Shown here one piece after another: positions 35,939 through 44,133 of a stretch of DNA of 64,000 nucleotides. The DNA is from Pseudomonadota bacterium (lineage in GTDB: Bacteria > Pseudomonadota > Gammaproteobacteria > Steroidobacterales > Steroidobacteraceae). The position numbers were made by a program, and so were the translations under genes. A model generated the notes under the pieces. That model did no database searches. It was not told the DNA's origin and saw only the letters and a list, made by a program, of their open reading frames with translations. The stretch covers positions 52,640 to 116,639 of the forward strand of contig JAJZDW010000007.1 in NCBI GenBank assembly GCA_021851405.1, in the 5' to 3' direction. How positions within the stretch are numbered: the first letter of the stretch is position 1; each line of letters opens with the position of its first letter.

Positions 35939-36747
35939 GCGCCGAACGCCTCGCGCAAGGTCACCGGGGCGAGTCCTGCCGCCGCAAACACCGCGAGCAG
36001 CTTCGGCAGCACCTCGAGCACCACCGGGGTGCCGGCGTCGCTGCGGGCCGCGTGTCCATCGTGCAGCAGCAGGATGTCCCCTGCGCTCAGATCGCGGACC
36101 AGCGCCTCGAGCACACGCGCCGGGCGGCCTTCGACGGTGTCAAAGCCGCGCCGAGTCCAACTCGCCAACTGCAGCCCGAGGCGCTGCAGCAGAGGATCGA
36201 GCAGCGGGCTGCGCAGCCCGGCCGGCGCGCGGAAGAAACGCGGCGCCGCACCGGTGGTCGCACCGATGGTCTCCTGCGCCCGCTCGATCTCGGCCCGCAG
36301 CCGGCGCGGGCCGAGCAGGGAGAAGTGATGCAGATGCCGCTGCGAGTGGTTTTCGATGGCATGGCCGTGGGCGAGGATCTCGCGGGCGAGCGCAGGGTGC
36401 GCAGCGACCCGCTCGCCGATGCAGAAGAACGTGGCCCGCGCACCGTGCGCGGCCAGCACCTCGAGCACCTGCGGGGTGACCTCGGGATCCGGGCCGTCAT
36501 CGAGGGTCAGCGCAATCTGCGCCGGGCCGGCGGCCGGCAGGTGCGTGCAGTTCGGGCCGAGCAGCCGGCTGCGCGGGGTGAGTCCGGCGGCGGTGAGCAC
36601 GGCATGATTGGCCGCGAGCGCACCCACCGCCCAGGGCCACAGCGCGCCCTGGGCGAGGACGGCCGCCGCCGCCCCGCCGTGCACGCCCGCGGAGGCGAAC
36701 AGCAACGGTGACGGACGCCAGCGGGGCCGGGTTCGAGACGCACTCAT
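35935..36747 (-). CDS. polysaccharide deacetylase (NodB-type) in the pigment operon
   Basis: A 270-residue carbohydrate esterase family 4 protein. Two hydrophobic stretches at the N-terminus (LLFASAGVHGGAAAAVLAQG, WAVGALAANHAVL) suggest membrane anchoring with the domain outside. The NodB motif 1 is LTLDDGPDPEVTP, metal-binding H-x3-H is HSQRH in ENHSQRHLHH, RAPAGLRSPLL is motif 3, and LLLHDGH holds the catalytic His. It overlaps the ketosynthase by 4 bases, so it belongs to the operon. A deacetylase acting on a sugar-linked pigment or the envelope is plausible; the substrate is unknown. Confidence 0.88.
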   Translation of the reverse strand: MSASRTRPRWRPSPLLFASAGVHGGAAAAVLAQGALWPWAVGALAANHAVLTAAGLTPRSRLLGPNCTHLPAAGPAQIALTLDDGPDPEVTPQVLEVLAAHGARATFFCIGERVAAHPALAREILAHGHAIENHSQRHLHHFSLLGPRRLRAEIERAQETIGATTGAAPRFFRAPAGLRSPLLDPLLQRLGLQLASWTRRGFDTVEGRPARVLEALVRDLSAGDILLLHDGHAARSDAGTPVVLEVLPKLLAVFAAAGLAPVTLREAFGA

Positions 36748-36756
36748 GGCGCAAGT

Positions 36757-39099
36757 TTAGCCTGCGGCGCGCTCGCCCGGCGCCCCCGGGGCGAGCAGCG
36801 CGGCATACAGCAGCGCCAGCGCCGCCCCCGGGGCGACCGTCTGGCCGAGATCACGCAGCACCGGCACGCTCGAGGCGGCGAGCACCCCGAAACCGAGCAC
36901 GGTGGCCGCGTTGGCGATCAGCAGCGAGGCGAGGGTGAGGGTGGGCTCGGCCGAGCCGCGCTCGAAGAACAGCGCGTAATTCGAGCCGATGGCCACGATG
37001 AGCAGCATGCCGATGACGTGCAGCAGCGTCAGCTGCACGCCGCAGAGCGCGAGCGCCGCGATGACGGTGAGCACCGCGAGTGCGAGCGGCAGGACGACGC
37101 GCAGCGTGCGCAGGGCGCTGCGCAGCACCGCGAGCAGCAGCAGCACGATGGCCGCAAGTCCCGCCAGTGCCAGGCGCACCGCCTCCCCGAGGTAGGTCGC
37201 GTAGAGACGGTTGGCTTCGTGCTTGAGGTTCAGCACCGTGGCGTGCGCGGGTGGGACCCGCGTGAGCGCGGCGCGCACGCGCGCCAGGTCGATGTGTCCG
37301 CCCGGCGGGGCCTGCAGGGGCAGTAGCGCGTCCCAGTGCGAGCCGGCGCGGACCAGAAGGCCGTCGAGCGCCGCGGCGAACGAGGTGCCCGCGAGCGCCG
37401 CGCGGCCGATCGGTGCGCCCTGGCGTGCTCGCTCGACCGCCGCGACAAACGGGGCGAGGGAGGCCGGATCGAGCGGCAGTCCGCGCAGCGCGCGCGCGAG
37501 CCGGCGGCGCAGCACCGCGGCGTCGGGCAGCGCCCGTTGGCGCCGGCGCTGCAGCGCGCGGCTCGGCAGGAGCTGCGCGGGGCTCTGAAAACCCCCGAGC
37601 ACCCCGAGCGAGACCAGCGCGCGCAGCGGTGCGGCGGCCTGCTCGGCCGCCTCGAGCGCCCCCTCCCGGTCCGCGGCCGAGAGCACCACGAGGTCACGTC
37701 CGCTGGGGGCGCCGAGGGCGGCGCGCAGGCGGCGGTCGAGCCGCTGGGCCGCGTGCGGCACCGGGCTCAACGCGCTCAGTTGGCGGTTCCACAGCGAGTC
37801 GCGGTGCCCATAGAGCACGGCGGCGGCGCCGAGTGCCACCAGCACCAACCCGAGGCGCGCGGCGCGCAGCCGCCCGAGCAGCCGGGCAGCCGCAGCCCCG
37901 AGCGGGCGCAGGTCGCGCACCGTGAAGCGCACCGGCAACAGCTGCGGCAGCACGAAGCGGGTCACGAGACCGGCGGCCAACACGCCGGTGAGCGAATACC
38001 ACCCGAGCTGCGCGAGCCCCGGGAACGCCGAGGGCAGCAGTGCCGCGAAGCCGCATATCGAGGTGAACATCCCGAGTCGTACGGTGGGCCAGGCGCTGCG
38101 CTGCCATTCGGCGTAGCCGGCGGACCCGGCGGAGCGCGACTGGATGAACAGGTAGATCGAGTAATCGACCGCCTCGCCGATCAGCGTCACCCCGAACCCG
38201 AGCGTCACGCCCTGCACCACGCCGAAGCGCAGCGCCACCGCCGCAATCCCGGCGAGCGCGCCGGAGGCCACCGGCACGAGCGCGAGGAGGAGCGCGGTGA
38301 GGGAGCGGTAGGCGAGGGCGAGCAGCACGAAGATGAGTGCGCCGCTGAGCAGCGAGAGGCGCACCACTTCGCGTTTGATGCGCGAGCGGGCGGCGACCGC
38401 GAACACCCCCGGGCCGGTCAGCCGCAGCGTGGCGTGCGCATGCGCACGCGCCTGTGCACCCTGAAAGGCCGCGCGGATCGCCGCGATGGCGCGCGCTTGA
38501 GCGTCCGTGTTGGAACCGGGCGCGCGCGTGCGCAGCAGCAACACGGCCTCGCGGCCCGATCGGGTCACCCACACGCCCCCGGCACGCCGCGGCGCCTGCC
38601 CCTGGCCGAGCGCGCCGAGCACCGCCAACAGCTCCCCGGTCGGATCGTGGGTCAGGGTGGGCGCGGCGAGCACGCCGCCCGGGGCGGCCAACAGCCCGAG
38701 CGTGCGTTCGATGGCCGCGCGCAGCCCGGCCGTCGTGAAGCGCTGCGCCGTCACGTCGGGACTGAGCAGATACCGATGCGCGAACAGGAACGCCCCATCG
38801 CGCCGCTCGGCGGCGGCCGAACCGTTCTGCACCGCGGCGAAGCGGCGCTCGGCGCCCAGTGCGCGCCGCAGGTCCGTGGAGATTTGCGCCCGCGTCTCGG
38901 GCGTGGCGCCGCCGATGGCGACGATGAGCAGCCGTGAGGCGAGGCCGTTGCGCAACTGGTCGACGAGCAGGCGCTGCCGTGCGCTCGGAGCGTTCGGCAG
39001 GAACGCCGACAGATCGGCGGAGTAGCGCGCCCGGGCGACGAGCACGGCGGCGAGCACCGCGAGCGCCGCCCAGATCCCGACGGCGGCGCGCCGGCTCAT
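36757..39099 (-). CDS. MMPL/RND-family exporter of the aryl-polyene operon
   Basis: A 780-residue inner-membrane protein with the two-fold RND plan: one N-terminal helix (AAVGIWAALAVLAAVLVARA), a periplasmic loop (about 45-235), five helices (from LSLLSGALIFVLLALAYRSL), a second loop (about 420-600) and five more helices. GEAVDYSIYLF and GSNYALFFERG sit in equivalent helices, where MMPL proteins carry the proton-relay residues. Aryl-polyene clusters always include such an exporter. ATG 39099 overlaps the LolA-like gene by 4 bases; a longer upstream reading is rejected. Confidence 0.88.
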   Translation of the reverse strand: MSRRAAVGIWAALAVLAAVLVARARYSADLSAFLPNAPSARQRLLVDQLRNGLASRLLIVAIGGATPETRAQISTDLRRALGAERRFAAVQNGSAAAERRDGAFLFAHRYLLSPDVTAQRFTTAGLRAAIERTLGLLAAPGGVLAAPTLTHDPTGELLAVLGALGQGQAPRRAGGVWVTRSGREAVLLLRTRAPGSNTDAQARAIAAIRAAFQGAQARAHAHATLRLTGPGVFAVAARSRIKREVVRLSLLSGALIFVLLALAYRSLTALLLALVPVASGALAGIAAVALRFGVVQGVTLGFGVTLIGEAVDYSIYLFIQSRSAGSAGYAEWQRSAWPTVRLGMFTSICGFAALLPSAFPGLAQLGWYSLTGVLAAGLVTRFVLPQLLPVRFTVRDLRPLGAAAARLLGRLRAARLGLVLVALGAAAVLYGHRDSLWNRQLSALSPVPHAAQRLDRRLRAALGAPSGRDLVVLSAADREGALEAAEQAAAPLRALVSLGVLGGFQSPAQLLPSRALQRRRQRALPDAAVLRRRLARALRGLPLDPASLAPFVAAVERARQGAPIGRAALAGTSFAAALDGLLVRAGSHWDALLPLQAPPGGHIDLARVRAALTRVPPAHATVLNLKHEANRLYATYLGEAVRLALAGLAAIVLLLLAVLRSALRTLRVVLPLALAVLTVIAALALCGVQLTLLHVIGMLLIVAIGSNYALFFERGSAEPTLTLASLLIANAATVLGFGVLAASSVPVLRDLGQTVAPGAALALLYAALLAPGAPGERAAG

Positions 39100-39689
39100 G
39101 GTGCGGCCGGGGCGTCGCTTAGGTGCAGGACCGTGCGCGCCCCGTGGGGGGCGAGGATCTCGATGCGCTCGATGGTGGCCCCGGCGCCGGCGAGGCGGAT
39201 CTGACGGACGTGCGCATCGGCCTGCAGGGGCCGCAGCGTCAGTCGCCAATGCGCCACAGTGCCGTGCCAGCCGATCGCAAACTGCTGGCGCAGCGCCCGG
39301 CCGTGTCCGCCGAGCGTCGCGCGCAGCGCATCGACGTACACGGCGATGTTGGGGTAGGCGCGCAGGTTCAGCTGATGCGTCTGCCCGTCGCGTCGCACCG
39401 TCATGTGCTCACCGTCGAGGATGAGCTCGCTCGGCACGGGTTTGAGCGTGCGCTGCTCGAGGTGATCCGGGGCCCGAAAACGCAGCACGCCGGAGCTGAT
39501 CAGCGGACGGGTCAGTCCGGCCGCGTACGTGCGCGCAACGAACGTGACGGTGCCGCTGCGGCGCGCCGCGAGCAGCGCCATCAGCTGTGTGAACGGTGCC
39601 TCGGCGGCGCGGGCCGCGCCGCTGCCGAGGACGAGGACGAGCGCTGCGAGCGTGGCGCGAGCGACGTTACCGATCGGCCCAGAAGTCAT
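39096..39689 (-). CDS. LolA-like outer-membrane lipoprotein carrier protein
   Basis: A 197-residue periplasmic protein. The signal peptide (ATLAALVLVLGSGAARA) ends at about residue 28. The rest resembles LolA folds: FTQLMALLAARRSGTVTF, LISSGVLRFRAPDHLEQRT and LILDGEHMTVRR. In aryl-polyene operons a LolA-like protein is thought to ferry the lipidic pigment to the outer membrane. It overlaps the acyltransferase gene by 23 bases and the MMPL gene by 4. Confidence 0.85.
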   Translation of the reverse strand: MTSGPIGNVARATLAALVLVLGSGAARAAEAPFTQLMALLAARRSGTVTFVARTYAAGLTRPLISSGVLRFRAPDHLEQRTLKPVPSELILDGEHMTVRRDGQTHQLNLRAYPNIAVYVDALRATLGGHGRALRQQFAIGWHGTVAHWRLTLRPLQADAHVRQIRLAGAGATIERIEILAPHGARTVLHLSDAPAAP

Positions 39690-40581
39690 AGAAGTTGAAC
39701 CAGTTGAAGGGATGGGCGCGGCAGAGCCGCTCGAGGGCCTGTGCGTAGTGTTCGATCGCGGCGCGCACCGCCGCGGCGCGCGCCGCGCGCGGCACGCCGG
39801 TGAAGTCCGCGAGCGGCTCGAAGACCACGCGGTAGCGGTTCGCGCCGAGATACAGCCCCGCCATCAGCACCACCGGCCGGCCGAGCGCGGCGGCGGCCCG
39901 GAACGGTCCGCTCGGGAAGTGGGCCGCAGCGCCGAGGAACTCGACGACTTCGGTCTGCTGCTCGCGCGGGGAGCGGTCGGCGAGGATCCCGACCGACACC
40001 CCCTGCTCGAGCAGGCGTTGCACCTCGAGCAGCGCGAGCGGGTTGTCCCCGAGCGGCACGATCGCCGGCGTCTCGGGGCTGATCGCCGCGAGCGCGGCAT
40101 TGATCTTGCGCGCATTGCGCGTGTGGGCGGCCATCACCACCGGCAGCGCGGCGCGCCGGCCGACCGCGCGCGTCACTTCGAAGCTGCCCAGGTGCGCCCC
40201 GAACAGCAGCAGCCCCCCGGAGCGCACGAGTTGCTCGCGCAGCGGCGCCTCGCCGCACACCTCGATGTCGAACAGTCCGTAGCGGTCGTTGAGCAGATAC
40301 ACCCGGTCGTGGATGGTGCTGGCGAAGACGAGCAGGTGCCGGAAGCGCTTCGCGGCGCTCGGCTCCTCGCCGAGCACGCGGCGCAGATAGGCGCGCGAGG
40401 CGCGCCGTGCGCGCGGCGCGAACAGGAAGTAGTAGGCGGCGATGCCGTAGAGAATCACCCGCCCAGGCCGGCGCCCGAGGCGCAGCGAGACACGCCCCAT
40501 CCACCGCAGCAGCGTGAGGCTGCCGCGCTCGCGCCGCTCGGTCCAGGCCGCAGCGCGCACTTTGCCGGCCGGAACGTTCAT
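39667..40581 (-). CDS. LpxL/HtrB-type lysophospholipid acyltransferase
   Basis: A 304-residue member of the lauroyl/LPLAT acyltransferase family. The catalytic H-x4-E is HLGSFE in LLLFGAHLGSFEV near residue 145; PLGDNPLALLEVQRLL and GILADRSPREQQ are family blocks. The last residues (HPFNWFNFYDFWAD) are typical of pigment-cluster homologues. It probably joins the polyene chain to a lipid or glycerol acceptor. It starts with ATG overlapping the dehydratase stop (ATGA). Confidence 0.85.
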   Translation of the reverse strand: MNVPAGKVRAAAWTERRERGSLTLLRWMGRVSLRLGRRPGRVILYGIAAYYFLFAPRARRASRAYLRRVLGEEPSAAKRFRHLLVFASTIHDRVYLLNDRYGLFDIEVCGEAPLREQLVRSGGLLLFGAHLGSFEVTRAVGRRAALPVVMAAHTRNARKINAALAAISPETPAIVPLGDNPLALLEVQRLLEQGVSVGILADRSPREQQTEVVEFLGAAAHFPSGPFRAAAALGRPVVLMAGLYLGANRYRVVFEPLADFTGVPRAARAAAVRAAIEHYAQALERLCRAHPFNWFNFYDFWADR

Positions 40582-40862
40582 GCCGGGGTGAGCATACCGG
40601 TGGCGACCGTGCGCGCGCCACTGAACACCCGGAAGCGCACCGCGCCGCTGCCGAGGGTCTCGTGCACGAGCTCCAGGGGCTCACCGGGGCGCACCGCGCC
40701 GGAGAATTTCACCGCCGAGACCTGCCAGGGGCGCGGCGCGCCGCCCTCGAGCGCCGCGAGCACCGCATCGAGCAGGACCGCGCCGGGCAGGACCGGCGCG
40801 CCGGGAAAGTGGCCCTCGTAGGCCGGATGATCCGCCGGCACCGGCAGCGGCAGGCGAGTCAC
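40578..40862 (-). CDS. short hotdog dehydratase (ApeI/FabZ-like)
   Basis: A 94-residue protein from GTG 40862 (GTGA overlap with the ligase stop). HPAYEGHFPGAPVLPGAVLLD carries the FabA/FabZ-type active-site His and the hotdog helix. SAVKFSGAVRPGEPLEL is the second conserved strand region. Aryl-polyene clusters have two dehydratases, and this is the second beside the ApeP-like one. A longer in-frame opening through the ligase gene is a shadow. Confidence 0.82.
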   Translation of the reverse strand: MTRLPLPVPADHPAYEGHFPGAPVLPGAVLLDAVLAALEGGAPRPWQVSAVKFSGAVRPGEPLELVHETLGSGAVRFRVFSGARTVATGMLTPA

Positions 40863-42184
40863 GGGCGCACCGGCGGGTCGAGCAGCGCCGCGAGCGCCTC
40901 CTGCGGCAGCTTGCCGGTGCTGTTGCGCGGCAGGCGCTCGACCTTCAGCAGCGGGCGGGGCAGGAACACCGGATCGAGCCGCTCGCGCAGTGCCGCGAGC
41001 AGATGCGCCTCGGTGAGCTCCGGGGCGACCACGGCGGCGGCGACACGCGAGACACCGCTCGCCTCGGCGCGCTCGGGCAGGAAGAAGGCCCCATCCTGCA
41101 CGCCCTCGATGGTGAGCAGCTGGTGGGTGAGGTAGCCGAGGGAGCTGCGCTTGCCGGCGATGTTGACCAGGTCGGCGAGTCGGCCGTGCAGCACGAACGT
41201 GCCGTCCTCGAGCAGCTCGAGCGCATCGCCGAGCGGCGTGGGGGTCTCGAGGTAACCGTCCCGCGCCCAGACCCGATCCCCCTCGAGCGCCAGGCGCAGC
41301 CCCGGCCAGGGGTGCCAGGGGCGCTCGCGGGCGGTGCGGCGCGTGGCCAGTTGACCGGTTTCGGTCGAGCCATAGATCTCGATCAGCGGCGCGTCGAATT
41401 GCGCCTCGGCGTCCCGGGCGAGCGCGGCCTCGAGGGGTGCGGTGGCCGAGAGGATGAGGTCCACCGGCGGCAGTGCGAGTTCCGCGGCGAGCATCGCGCG
41501 CAGATGGATGGGCGTGCTGATCAGCGCCCGCGGACGCGGCAGCGCGGCGAGCGCCTGGGCGATATCGGCGGGGTAGAACGGCCGCTCGGCGACGAGCGCC
41601 GCGCCGGCGGCGAGCGCGAGCAGCACGCTCGACTCGAAGCCGTACATGTGCTGCGCCGGCACGGTCGCCAGCAGTGCGGTGCCCGGCGCGAGACGCAGGC
41701 GCACGGCGCCTTCGCGCACACAGGCGACCAGGCGTCCCCAGGTCTTCGGGTGCGGCACCGGCACGCCGGTCGAGCCGGAGGTGAACACGTAGGCGACGAG
41801 GGTGTCCGGCGCCAGCTGCGGCACGCGCCAGGCCTGCGGCGCGGCCGGTGCATCCGGATAGCGCACCTGCGGCAGATCGATGGCGCACGCCTCGGTGTCC
41901 GTCAGGCAGAACACGTCCGGGGCGAACTGGCGCAGATGACGCACCACCTGCGGGGTGTGGCTCGGGGGCAGCAGACTCACCTTGCCGGCGAGCATCGCGG
42001 CGGTGAGTCCCACGGCGAAGCGGTAGCGGTCGGCGCAGACGTTGATCACGTGGCGTCCGGCCGGCAGCACCGCGGCGAGGGCGGCGGCTGCGGCGAGGAA
42101 CTCGCGGGCGCGGATCGGCCGGCCGGCGCGGTAGGCGAGGACCGCCTCCGGTCCGGGATGCCCGATCAGCGGTTCGGCGACCAG
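40859..42184 (-). CDS. aryl/acyl-ACP ligase (AMP-binding, ApeH/XanL-like), unusual start
   Basis: An adenylate-forming enzyme that activates the hydroxybenzoate starter and loads it on the ACP. The AMP-binding motif is AYVFTSGSTGVPVPHPK; IYGSTETGQLATR, LHGRLADLVNIAGKR and RNSTGKLPQEAL are the later signature motifs. Family-like sequence (LIGHPGPEAVLAYRAG, AREFLAAAAALAAVLP) continues upstream of the first GTG (42070) back to a TAA at 42190-42188, which is the ACP stop in the same frame. No ATG, GTG or TTG lies in that part. Either CTG at 42184 is used (441 residues), or the stop is read through, or the protein is short (403 residues). Confidence 0.82.
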   Translation of the reverse strand: MVAEPLIGHPGPEAVLAYRAGRPIRAREFLAAAAALAAVLPAGRHVINVCADRYRFAVGLTAAMLAGKVSLLPPSHTPQVVRHLRQFAPDVFCLTDTEACAIDLPQVRYPDAPAAPQAWRVPQLAPDTLVAYVFTSGSTGVPVPHPKTWGRLVACVREGAVRLRLAPGTALLATVPAQHMYGFESSVLLALAAGAALVAERPFYPADIAQALAALPRPRALISTPIHLRAMLAAELALPPVDLILSATAPLEAALARDAEAQFDAPLIEIYGSTETGQLATRRTARERPWHPWPGLRLALEGDRVWARDGYLETPTPLGDALELLEDGTFVLHGRLADLVNIAGKRSSLGYLTHQLLTIEGVQDGAFFLPERAEASGVSRVAAAVVAPELTEAHLLAALRERLDPVFLPRPLLKVERLPRNSTGKLPQEALAALLDPPVRP

Positions 42185-42187
42185 AGG

Positions 42188-42496
42188 TTATTTCGTCCGG
42201 TGCGCCGCCACGTAGGCGGCGAGGTGGTGCAGCGAGCGGAAGATCTCGGTGTTCGCCGCGTCGTCGGCCCGCAGCTGCACGCCGTAATGCTTCGAGACCA
42301 CGAGCGCGATCTCCAGGATGTCGATCGAATCGAGGCCGAGACCCTCGCCATACAGGCCGGCCTCAGGATCGATCGCGGTGGCCGGGACCTCCAGGTTCAG
42401 CGCCGCGACGATCAGCTCGGCCAGTTCGCCCTCCAGGGCATCGGCGGCCTCGCGCGGGCGCATCAGGGGGGAAGCGAGTTCGGGCATCGGCTTCAA
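42188..42496 (-). CDS. acyl carrier protein of the aryl-polyene operon
   Basis: A 102-residue carrier. The phosphopantetheine serine is in LGLDSIDILEIA near residue 57, followed by the recognition helix LVVSKHYGVQL. ATG 42487 (MPELASPL) is an alternative start. Only one ACP is visible in this operon, while E. coli-type aryl-polyene clusters carry two. Its TAA stop is in frame with the ligase that follows, with only CCT between the stop and the possible CTG start. Confidence 0.88.
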   Translation of the reverse strand: MKPMPELASPLMRPREAADALEGELAELIVAALNLEVPATAIDPEAGLYGEGLGLDSIDILEIALVVSKHYGVQLRADDAANTEIFRSLHHLAAYVAAHRTK

Positions 42497-42584
42497 GGGC
42501 GTTCTTCTGTGAGTCCTGCGGCGGCAAATTATACAGTGCCGCGCCGCCCTGCGCGGCGGGCGGGGCGCGGCTGCGACCTGGGCC

Positions 42585-43343
42585 TCACCGCCGGCGCAGG
42601 CGCTGTGCGATCAGCCGCGGCAGGCGGGCCAGAAAGCCGAAGATCAGCCGCAGGTGCATGGCGGTGAGCAGGGCATTGTCGCGGCCGTAGCGAAAGTGCG
42701 ACACCCCGCCCTCGGCGGGGCTGAAGTAGCGGACCGGGGCGGACAGGTTCAGCGCCGGCACCCCGCGCCAGCTGAGCCGCACGACCGCCTCGACGTCGAA
42801 ATCGAACCGGCGCATGCCCCGGCGCCGGCGCATCTCGGCCACGAGCGGCTCGAGCGGGTAGACCCGCATCCCGAACAGCGAGTCCCCGATCCCCGCCCCG
42901 AGCGTCTCCAGGCGCACCCAGCCGTTGGAGATGCGCCGGCCCAGGACTCTGATGCGCGGGGCGCTCGCATCGAAGCGCGGCACACCGAGCACCATGGCCG
43001 CCGGCGCCTCGAGCGAGGCCTGCATGAATGCCGGAATGCACTCCCCGGGATGCTGTCCGTCGGAGTCCAGGGTGAGCGCATGGGTGTAACCGCGCGCAAG
43101 CGCCTCCGTGAAACCGCTGCGCAGTGCTGCGCCCTTGCCGCGGTTGCGCTCGTGGACGAACACTTCGAGTCCGGGGTCACTCGCGGCGAGGGCGGCGAGG
43201 CGCGCGGCGGTGCCGTCGGTGCTGCCGTCGACCACGACCCACACCGGCGTCCAGTGAGCGCGGGCGGCGCGCACGGTCTCGAACACCTTCTCCCCCGGGT
43301 TGTAACTCGGGATCAGCACCAGATGAGTGGCCGAGGGCGTCAC
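42585..43343 (-). CDS. family 2 glycosyltransferase
   Basis: A 252-residue GT-A fold enzyme without a strong transmembrane segment. LVLIPSYNPGEKV opens the nucleotide-binding fold, and LTLDSDGQHP holds the DxD-type metal site near residue 95. NRGKGAALRSGF and RFDFDVEAVVRLSWRG are typical of dolichol-phosphate-mannose-synthase-like enzymes. Xanthomonadin-type operons include such a transferase, presumably to glycosylate the pigment or its carrier. The GTG start overlaps the acyltransferase stop. Confidence 0.86.
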   Translation of the reverse strand: MTPSATHLVLIPSYNPGEKVFETVRAARAHWTPVWVVVDGSTDGTAARLAALAASDPGLEVFVHERNRGKGAALRSGFTEALARGYTHALTLDSDGQHPGECIPAFMQASLEAPAAMVLGVPRFDASAPRIRVLGRRISNGWVRLETLGAGIGDSLFGMRVYPLEPLVAEMRRRRGMRRFDFDVEAVVRLSWRGVPALNLSAPVRYFSPAEGGVSHFRYGRDNALLTAMHLRLIFGFLARLPRLIAQRLRRR

Positions 43344-44110
43344 GGGGCCTTCGCCGGGTGCGAGGTGAGCCAGGCGTTTTGCGGTGCTGCGGCGAGCGCG
43401 GCGGCGTACTCGCTCTGCAGCGTGCGCATGCAGGCGGCCACATCCTGCGGCGCGTCGATGCGCGCTCCGAGTCGCACGCGATAGCCGATCGGCAGGCGCG
43501 GCGCCTTCAGCGGCGGCCAGCCCTTGCCGAGGTAGGGCGAGTCGGTCTCGATGAAGGCGAGCTGGATCGGTGCGCGGGCGTGTTTGGCGATCACCGCGAC
43601 GCTGGCGGTGAGCGCGTTGACGGGCGGCTCGAGGGTGCGCGTGCCTTCGGGAAACAGCAGCAGCACCCCGCCGCGCTTAAGTTCGGTCACGGCCGATTTG
43701 ACCAGGCGGCGCGGCGGCTCGCTGCGGATGTAGCCCGCGAGGCGCGCCCCGGCACCGAGCAGCGGGTTGTTCAGCAGCGCCGGCTTCATGACGCAGGCGA
43801 GATCCGGGTGGCCCATCAGCAGCACGATGGCATCGAAGGCGCTCGGATGGTTCGGGGCGAGGATCAGCCCGCCCTCGGCGCGCAGCGGCTCGAGGGCGGT
43901 GAGGTCGAGGCGGTAGGCGCCGCTGGCGATGAGGAAGTGCCCGAAGAGACGAAAGCCCGCACTCATCGAGCGGCGCGTCGCGGCCCGCCGGTGCCGCTCG
44001 GGCAGCGGCGCGAGCAGCAGCAGCGCGAGCACCGTCCAGCCGATGATCATCATCGCGAGCGTGGTGAGCAGCGCGTAGGTGATGAGGTAATCGCGCAGCC
44101 GCGGCAGCAC
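43340..44110 (-). CDS. PlsC-type 1-acylglycerol-3-phosphate acyltransferase
   Basis: A 256-residue membrane-bound acyltransferase. A hydrophobic N-terminus (YALLTTLAMMIIGWTVLALLLLAPL) is followed by the NHPSAFD motif (H-x4-D, LAPNHPSAFDAIVLL), a glycine-rich block and LLLFPEGTRTLEPP. GTG 44110 is the first normal start, 24 bases after the chorismatase stop. An in-frame CTG overlaps that stop, and the huge in-frame opening farther upstream is a shadow. It probably transfers the polyene acyl chain onto a glycerol lipid. Confidence 0.85.
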   Translation of the reverse strand: MLPRLRDYLITYALLTTLAMMIIGWTVLALLLLAPLPERHRRAATRRSMSAGFRLFGHFLIASGAYRLDLTALEPLRAEGGLILAPNHPSAFDAIVLLMGHPDLACVMKPALLNNPLLGAGARLAGYIRSEPPRRLVKSAVTELKRGGVLLLFPEGTRTLEPPVNALTASVAVIAKHARAPIQLAFIETDSPYLGKGWPPLKAPRLPIGYRVRLGARIDAPQDVAACMRTLQSEYAAALAAAPQNAWLTSHPAKAP

Positions 44111-44133
44111 AGCGGGGTCGTCCGGGGTCGTGC

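Noticed and set aside
37336..38937. A 533-codon open frame on the plus strand
   Set aside because: It is antisense to the MMPL exporter; composition is Arg/Gly/Glu-rich without domains.
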